39,928 nucleotides of DNA from Paraphysoderma sedebokerense (lineage: Eukaryota; Blastocladiomycota; Physodermatomycetes; Physodermatales; Physodermataceae): positions 1 to 39,928 of the forward strand of contig JAHLJZ010000136.1 in the NCBI GenBank assembly GCA_025602915.1. The letters run 5' to 3'. The translations under genes and the position numbers were made by a program. Below, piece after piece: positions 33,904 through 39,928 of this stretch; within the stretch, counting starts at the first letter, position 1, and each line of letters starts with the position of its first letter. The notes below the pieces were generated by a model. It did no database searches and had not been told where the DNA came from. It was given only the letters and a program-made list of their open reading frames with translations.

Positions 33904-34964
33904 CTAAGAATCATGGGGTGTCTGGTATAGTCGGTCACCTGAACATTGAAATAAGTTAAACCTCGGTTTACCAACGATAAACGGCAGGCCGGATTAGAAA
34001 CTCACCGGCATCACCAATCCCCGGAATAACATAACCATTGTCATCCAACTCATCGTCTACTGCACAAGCAAAGACAGTAATATCAGGATGAACAGTTCTC
34101 AGATTCTCCAAACCTTCTCGTGATGCGCAAACGCAAACAAATTTAATATCCTTTACTCCCCAATCTTTCAATATGTTGACCGTCGCCACAGCGGTACCTT
34201 TATCAAACCCCCGACTCGAGTTAATATTATTATATACGGGTAACTTGTTAGATAATATATTTATTACCAGACGTCGCTATCATGGGATCCAGAACAATCG
34301 CGGAATCGATGTTCACATCGTGAGGAAGTTTATTGTAATACTCAACAGGTTGGAGAGTAGTCTGAACGAGTGCATGGTTAATATTGAGGTAAACACACAG
34401 GCAGCAAGAAGTCAGAGGAGGAGTACCTTTTCTCTATATACACCAAGATGTAAAACTCTTGCGGTTGGGATCATCTCGAGGAATGCTTTTGAGTGGAAGA
34501 TGTTAACTGGCCTGCGGCAATCATCACAGGGAGGACCCTTTTCATACCTTCCACCATACTCAAGCCAGACCGCAATATAGGTACAAGGCCGACCTTTGGC
34601 TTAATCTCAACTCCTTGGTATTGAGTTCTCGTGGGCGAAGTTAACTACGGATAATTCATTATCCAGAGAGACGTGTAACCAAGAAGGTAGCATTCAAAAC
34701 ATTAATATAAACACAAGTAAAAGCGACTGTCGACGAGCAATGTCTGAAAGGTATACAAAGCGATAATAGGAAGCGGGGCATGGGAAGATTTACCATTTTG
34801 GTATGCTTTAACGGAAGGTCCACTGTGGCATCGTAAGCGATGAGGAGAGCCAATTCATACAGGATTTCTCTGACCTGTTTCGGCTTCGTTGTCCTATCGC
34901 GGAGGATGGAGAGTTTGTGTGCGACGAGAGGATGCGAGCTAACAAATACCTTTGCGAGACTCAT
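33904..34964 (-). CDS. UPRT: Uracil phosphoribosyltransferase
   Basis: Makes UMP from uracil and PRPP (pyrimidine salvage). Exons 34964-34794, 34644-34548, 34485-34427, 34361-34268, 34197-34006 and 33938-33904; 215 aa, the normal size. TKPKQVREILYELALLIAYDAT near the N-terminus, VGLVPILRSGLSMVEG, GVYREK, TTLQPVEYYNKLP, the PRPP-binding loop VLDPMIATSGTAVAT, CASREGLENL, and the uracil-binding PGIGDAGDRLY. The PRPP loop has Ser where Gly is common (ATGG to ATSG). Divergent from the DUF1746 gene. Confidence 0.95.
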
Positions 34965-35309
34965 ATCGTCTTGTGAAAGAGTTAGTCTTTGATATATGAA
35001 TGCGAGGACGAGGGACGAGGGAGGAGTTCATAACGAGAGGGAATCACGTGATCTTTCGAGTGCCGGATTTCGCTCCTGCTTGAGAGCGCCGGACTCATTC
35101 CTCTTTGACTTTGGATATATCTATGTGTGCGAGGAGAAGAGAGACGGTGTAGTAACTGATTGCATCTGAATCTGCGACAGAGTGAGTTTAAACCCTGCTT
35201 ATTGTCTTTGTAATGACAGTGCGCTTATCGTCCATACCAGAATCCCAGATAAGCCCTTCCTCAGTGACCGAGAAGCTCCCTCAAAAGGCCCCACCAATCT
35301 CGACCATTG
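34965..35309. promoter_or_regulatory. UPRT / DUF1746 divergent promoter with CACGTG
   Basis: Spacer of 345 bp with a CACGTG core at 35045-35050 in the context ATCACGTGAT, an 10-bp palindrome. A short plus-strand frame from ATG 35212 could be an upstream exon or uORF; it ends out of frame with the DUF1746 exon. Confidence 0.45.
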
Positions 35310-35917
35310 ATGCACTCTCATCATGATTTGTGTTCTGCCCTTCGATTCTTCATTTACACTCATCTCGTGCATCTATATCTTCTTGATGGCTCGCTGTTCT
35401 TTCTCTTCCTGAGACTCATCGTCCAGATGGTAGTAGGTTGCTCTCAGCTTCGTCTGTCGACATTTTCTCTAACTATCTTCCTCATATTGCCTTAGGCGTT
35501 CTCGAAAAAAAACCTGAAAGCCTCCTCTGTCAGCGTCATTCTCCTCTTCGCAATCTCGAACGTAATATTTATGTTCCGGCATATCATTGAATCCTCGGCA
35601 GTCCCGATTATCATTGATTTTGTGGGGAAGGGTTTGTTTTTCGGCCGACTACATGATGTATATCTCTATCAAAACACCGACATATTTGCTTTCAATTGAC
35701 AGGTCTTCGTTCATATCGAGTTTATATTATATTTCTGGATCTTGTCGTCGTGATGTCACAAGCGTCTCTGATTTTGATCATCATTGATTCACTCCTACCA
35801 ACTTCGTCATGGCAGAGTGAATTAGGGTTCATAGCTGACATAGACTACAAGGCAGCTACGCAAGCTATTCGTGGCGGATTTCGAAATTTCGATGACATTG
35901 ATAGACTTCCTGTATGA
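35310..35917 (+). CDS. DUF1746 membrane protein, Dsc4-like
   Basis: Dsc4-type proteins belong to the Golgi Dsc E3 ligase that acts on membrane proteins and SREBP. Exons 35310-35429, 35496-35631 and 35703-35917 keep frame over 157 codons (156 aa). Seen: a hydrophobic first part with YTHLVHLYLLDGSLFFLFLR, the DUF1746 pattern (short helix, hydrophobic run with an Asp, then Arg), a second hydrophobic segment VSVILLFAISNVIFMF, and a third VYIIFLDLVVVMSQASLILI, followed by a soluble tail. The start is uncertain: coding may begin upstream at 35212 through an unseen intron, and CCTGTATGA at the end could be a donor to one more short exon near 36011. Family assignment rests on pattern, not alignment. 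Confidence 0.6.
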
Positions 35918-37259
35918 TGCTGTATATTCGTTGGAGTTCCATCTTGATCAAAGTATTCCCGACTAAAACATAAAAATTATCATGCGTTTTAAGTTGTTTG
36001 GATCATTATAGTTTCGGATTCGAAGGACAAATGCAATCTTCTGTCCATATTCTTGTTAGCCGTGTCTTCTCTCGCCCCAGTAGAGCAATGTAAATCCGGT
36101 CCCCACGTTGGCAATCATTATGCCTTGGAGACTCAATATTTACGTCGGTACTTGTAGGTATATAGCCCACCTGCTGATTGCCGCTTACAACGGACAACTC
36201 GATACTGATAATAACACGGCTCTTGATTTGCTTTGCTTTGCTTTATGGGTGGCCCGCTTACTCACGCTGCATCGTAAATTGAACGCAGATGCATACTTCA
36301 ATTCTTAATCTTGCTATTCTCCAGTATCCCTTACTACACTGAGCTCCGCCCATCGGGTCAAACAGATAAACCTAATTGAGAAGGGAGTACAACTATTCGC
36401 AGATATATTGCTAACGCCCGCTTTTGCTCTTCACAAACGGGGGGAAGTGTAACACTTGATGTCCTGCCGATGTTTCGTCATATTATTCAGAAGAACCCAA
36501 GTTTATCATACGTCGATGTTTCCTTCATTGGATTTTCCAGGTCACGTCTCAGTTCTCACGAGACGCGCTGCAATGAATAAATGTGCTTTGAGCAGTTCAT
36601 TATATAATTCAATCACGTTCCGTACGCACGTATACTGCGCCATAGGATTACAATATGAGAAAGTTCGGAGCAGAGCGAGGGCAGTGTGATATCTTCAGAT
36701 TTCACTCATTTTGAACTGTATAGCGATGTGTGTACTACCCGATAATTTGATATTTTGGCGGTACATGCCGTGTGGCATTCAATGGAACCTCCGTATTTGG
36801 TTGTAATTTGTTCGAAGCTGGAAACAGCAACATAACCTCAAAGGGACGGGTTCGGGCATTTTGTGTACGAAGAATAAGTACAAGTAATCACTTCTTTCTA
36901 AGGTTAACGTTGAGGCAAAGAGGTTTAAGTAGGTTCTTCTTAATGGCGGTAGATAATGGTCCGAATTCTGAAAATTCAAGTCCTTAATAGAGGATTGAGG
37001 CTTCTTTAACGGTGAGATCCAAGAAATGGTCAGCAAAGTTTAATCAGACTGATTGGACAATGTTACCCGGATTGAATTTGGAATAGCATGGTACGTAATA
37101 CAAGAATCTTATCGAGGAAAAAATCTGCTGGATGAATGACAAATTTATAACTTTTGCTTGATTCATTTATTATACGACAGATTATCTTACCTTAGTGAGT
37201 TTATTGTTGTAGTGTAAGTAATAAAGAATAATTGGTGTCCTTAACATCCGGAAGTTTGA
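35918..37259. other. Gene-poor AT-rich region
   Basis: No supportable gene. Frames of 60-85 codons occur on both strands without motifs or matched splice signals. It includes one copy of a degenerate repeat (about 36556-36605), described separately. Confidence 0.5.
36556..36605 (+). repeat. Degenerate repeat R2, copy a
   Basis: Shares TCACGAGACGCG (12 bp exact, 36556-36567) and, after a similar spacing, GTGCTTTGAGCAGTT with 38933-38980 in the same orientation. Too short and diverged to name. Confidence 0.45.
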
Positions 37260-37265
37260 CTGTCC

Positions 37266-37354
37266 ATTAGTCTCGTTGCCAGACCCTTATCTCGTGATTT
37301 CACGTGTTTTTTAAGACGTTCAAGTCAGCTCGTATAAGGGTCTGGTTGCATAGA
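37266..37354 (+). repeat. Stem-loop repeat R1, copy a
   Basis: A perfect 12-bp inverted repeat (CCAGACCCTTAT 37279-37290; ATAAGGGTCTGG 37334-37345) encloses two small hairpins. The outer ends TTAGTCTCGTTGCCAGAC and GTCTGGTTGCATAGA recur almost exactly, in inverted orientation, in copy b near 38.85 kb. GTTGC flanks the arms directly on both sides, like a 5-bp target duplication. Confidence 0.6.
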
Positions 37355-38355
37355 TGGGGGGTTCCATGAAGAAGCAATAAATTTGAAATTTTTTTTGAAG
37401 AAACCGGATCTTTGGGTATCATTTTATAATCATAGAATTTGCCCCGAGCTCATCCAACCACAACTTCGATGGCTAACTAAAAAATGAGCTTTCCTGGATT
37501 CGAACACCAAGAAATGCGTGTCTATTGAACAGCCAGATGCAGTGAGGAACCGCGCTGTCTTATGCCCTTTCAATACAAGATTGTGCTTACAACTATGGGA
37601 TATTCCAAGCATATTAACTATCAATGGCGAGAATCCAACTCTTCTGATGGTTTAGTCCGCGAATCGTTGCTGCTATCTTCAATGTCTCTTCCAGATTACA
37701 TCATATTCATGAAAAAAACCTCTTTCTTCAGCTCGTTTAACAGCTTCCTCCGGGCAACATCGGTATTATCAACATAGATTGAGATTATCATGAGAATCGT
37801 CGTAGATACCGATCACGTGAGCCTGAATAATTTGCTTAACAATCCGCTGACATTTAAGCTAGAATTACGTATAAATCTTCAAGGAAAATAATTCCCGGGT
37901 GTACTTGATCGTGAGTGCCCCTTTTCCGGCAATAATACAACAACAAAATTCTCGGTTTTCCGTCGGAAGAGGATAATCTTTTAGCATAATTTACTGTGAC
38001 GGAGTGATTTTGGGCGAAAGGATGCTGGCTGCAGATGTTACGGAAAGAGAATTGAGCAAAAAGTAGCAATCATTTAATAGACTATCATAATTGGCGCTTG
38101 AATAAGTTCATGAAACACTATCCCCGGTATGATCAAAGTTTGGATTGACGGATCCGACGATGAGGGGGGTTTGGAATGAACAGAGCGAAGTCGTATTCCG
38201 GGTATATTGATGCTATCTAAAGTCGCAATATGATCTTGCATCAAAGGATTCAAAAAAGAAAGAACTATACCGACCGCTTTCGATTACACGTCTTTCCTAC
38301 GAGAACAGCGAACGGGAATGCAAAAGCTTGGCCGCCAGCCGTTTAAAGCCATCAT
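37355..38355. other. Gene-poor region
   Basis: No gene supported; short unmatched frames only. One CACGTG at 37814-37819. Confidence 0.45.
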
Positions 38356-38559
38356 TTAAACGTCCATCCCTTTCAATACGCCGATCGCGGCCTCCGACTG
38401 AAACTGTTTGGCAGAGAGGTAGCCTCGGAGTCGAGCGGCTTCATTAATCTTCAGTTGAACAGTTTCGTCAGTGAGTTGGAATTTTCGAAACACTGATTTC
38501 TCGGTAGGAAATTGGTCTAAGGATAACGGATATTGATATTTCCATGGAGAATCTGTCAT
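38356..38559 (-). CDS. Hypothetical 67-aa protein
   Basis: An ATG-started, single-exon frame of 67 codons (MTDSPWKYQYPLSLDQFP...) in an otherwise empty region. The composition is balanced and soluble, with a helical C-terminal half (DETVQLKINEAARLRGYLS), unlike the low-complexity chance frames nearby. No signal peptide, membrane segment or known motif. It could be a small real gene or one exon of a larger one; I do not recognise it. Confidence 0.35.
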   Translation of the reverse strand: MTDSPWKYQYPLSLDQFPTEKSVFRKFQLTDETVQLKINEAARLRGYLSAKQFQSEAAIGVLKGMDV

Positions 38560-38809
38560 TCAGGATATGTAGACAGATGTTTGCGATAAGAAAATCGAAC
38601 AATTATAGTCAGCGAAGGGAGTGTCAGTCGTGTGAGGATTTGTTTGTTCCTGACAGTTGCTATGGCATGTGACCGATAATTTGAACACTTATAGCTAGTT
38701 AATTTACTTATCAGTGTATATTAAAATTCTATGTATGTGCTTTGTATACTGCGCCCTAAATATTTTTGATTTTTTGTAGAATTTTACTTACTGTGGAGGT
38801 TAGGGAATT

Positions 38810-38899
38810 CTTTGCAACCAGACTGAATACCGAGTTAGCATGCTCGCGTACCGAGGTGCGGTCTCCAACCGCTTTCAGTCTGGCACCGAGACTAACTGT
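38810..38899 (-). repeat. Stem-loop repeat R1, copy b (inverted)
   Basis: A perfect 10-bp inverted repeat (CCAGACTGAA 38818-38827; TTCAGTCTGG 38874-38883) encloses hairpins CGAG/CTCG and GCGGT/ACCGC. Read on the minus strand, its ends TTAGTCTCGGTGCCAGAC and GTCTGGTTGCAAAGA match copy a at 17/18 and 14/15 positions, while the middle has diverged. Confidence 0.6.
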
Positions 38900-38932
38900 C
38901 CATTGAAGAGCCAATATAAGTTTCCATCCTGG

Positions 38933-38980
38933 TCACGAGACGCGTAGACAGGAATTCAGGTGCTATGAGCAGTTTTTTGG
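38933..38980 (+). repeat. Degenerate repeat R2, copy b
   Basis: TCACGAGACGCG at 38933-38944 followed by GTGCTATGAGCAGTT; about 70% like copy a at 36556. It lies 34 bp beyond stem-loop repeat R1b. Confidence 0.4.
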
Positions 38981-39588
38981 TGAGATGAACCACGCTCCAT
39001 TTACAACAGCAGTTTATTTTACGAACGAAACATCGATGTATAATCGGGTTATTCACATGTGGCTAACTGGCGAATAGTATTGAATTTTTATTTTTTTTTA
39101 TTTAATGACTGGCCGATGAACAAATTAGATTTTATGTAAGGCTAAGCATGCGAAATCATTACAAGTCACCAACATTCATCAGTTTGATTAAACTCTATAT
39201 TTATGTAGCGATGATCTGTATAAACGTAAACGATTATATAGAACCTCCTCCATTCCTGACTACCCGTCGAGTGAGACTTTAGTGGGAATTTGCAGACACT
39301 CAATCATTTTATAAACACTCATCGCTAAGCACTAGTTGGGGTTACTCTCTAGCATGAATTAAACTTGCGGGTATCACAGTTAATAATGACCAATCCAAAT
39401 CATAGAATTCACTCACATCTCGTATTATCGAGATATATAATTACCGATATATAACACTATACATCTAGTTCAATTCGCACGAACTGTTTCGATTTGGAAT
39501 TGTTAACAATGGTCCAAAAATTTCCTATAGTGTCACTGAAAAAGACGTTGGACCTGAGGAAACATAGATGATAATGGTGATTATACGA
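38981..39588. other. Gene-poor AT-rich region
   Basis: No gene, RNA or further repeat that I can support. Confidence 0.5.
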
Positions 39589-39609
39589 GCCACGAAGTGG
39601 CGAAGTATA
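39582..39609. other. Hairpin at the downstream edge of the recombinase fragment
   Basis: GCCAC-GAA-GTGGC (39589-39601), extended outward by TATAC on the left and GTATA on the right, makes a near-perfect stem-loop 20-50 bp past the end of the recombinase frame. It may mark the end of the mobile element; this is inference. Confidence 0.4.
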
Positions 39610-39629
39610 CATCTCGATTATACGTCAAT

Positions 39630-39928
39630 TCAGAAGTCATCCATTAATGACGCCACCTTTGGTAAGGCTGATGAAATAGCTGAACGATAAGTGGCCAAGG
39701 AAGTGACAGACACTCCGTCTTCAAACTTTGTCACCAGAAACTCTAATACTTGGTTGAGATTGGGCTCCAAAGGATCTTGACCCCTTCCACGACACCAGCA
39801 ATTGTATTGATTGAAGCTTGAGTCGTACTGTTTAGCGGTGGCTTCACTGATTCCTTGACAAATGTATCCCTGCACCTTCTCCGAAATTCCGAGCTCTGTG
39901 TACTGTCTCCGGAGACCCTCCAGGCGGC
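39630..39928 (-). mobile_element. Tyrosine-recombinase element fragment (DIRS/Ngaro- or Crypton-like), incomplete
   Basis: The minus-strand frame continues off the right window edge. The visible part resembles the N-terminal SAM-like, DNA-binding half of tyrosine recombinases from eukaryotic YR elements: LRRQYTELGIS, TAKQYDSSFNQYNCWCRGRG, DP, LNQVLEFLVTKF, and TYRSAISSALP. The catalytic half (Arg...His-x-x-Arg...Tyr) is not seen in this window downstream of it. I treat it as a broken remnant of a mobile element; whether it is a DIRS-type retroelement or a Crypton needs the sequence beyond 39928. Age cannot be judged from one copy. Confidence 0.65.

Noticed and set aside
34173-34580. Plus-strand 135-codon ORF
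   Set aside because: Antisense across four UPRT exons and their introns.
38810-38899. tRNA gene
   Set aside because: The outer stem plus internal hairpins look cloverleaf-like, but there is no T-loop TTC, no box A/B consensus and the arm spacing is wrong.

Overview
The window reads as nuclear DNA of an early-diverging, probably zoosporic (chytrid- or blastoclad-like) fungus. Evidence: dense genes on both strands; many short GT-AG introns (mostly 40-200 nt) with CTAAC/CTAAT-like branch points; a hybrid histidine kinase; a Kre9/Knh1-type wall protein; fungal-type tyrosinases; and genes that yeasts usually lack (NR2C2AP/TRA16, ELMOD, Med27). The lineage is inferred from gene content only. I rebuilt exons by hand from splice signals, conserved motifs and codon phase; for most genes the exon lengths sum to a whole number of codons.

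Layout. 1-3934 (+): 3' part of a membrane-bound hybrid histidine kinase. 4293-4830 (-): NR2C2AP-like protein. 4910-6976 (+): ELMO-domain protein. 7306-8091 (-): Kre9-like, GPI-type wall protein. 9043-9510 (-): SDHAF3. 9721-10381 (+): Mss4/RABIF. 10835-20449 (-): a tandem array of four tyrosinase genes; the outer two are intact and the inner two are decayed. 21429-22676 (-): TRM13. 22916-24805 (+): MFAP1. 25388-26642 (-): thymidylate kinase. 26954-28371 (+): Med27. 28562-29952 (-): TRM61. 30518-32956 (-): KIN1/MARK-type kinase. 33904-34964 (-): uracil phosphoribosyltransferase. 35310-35917 (+): DUF1746/Dsc4-like membrane protein. 35918-39928 is gene-poor, with two related stem-loop elements in inverted orientation, another degenerate repeat, and a piece of a tyrosine-recombinase mobile element running off the right edge.

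Most single genes are unrelated housekeeping functions: tRNA m1A58 and Nm4 methylation, splicing, dTMP and UMP supply, Mediator, SDH assembly and vesicle traffic. The lineage-specific part is the tyrosinase array. All four copies share gene structure (including a 14-nt microexon carrying a copper-ligand His), a TATA box, a secretion signal, a dibasic Lys-Arg site after the catalytic domain and a C-terminal module ending in a hydrophobic tail. This fits a secreted or wall-tethered phenol oxidase that needs proteolytic activation. The array is undergoing birth-and-death: one copy has lost the CuB site and an internal exon, another has lost its ATG.
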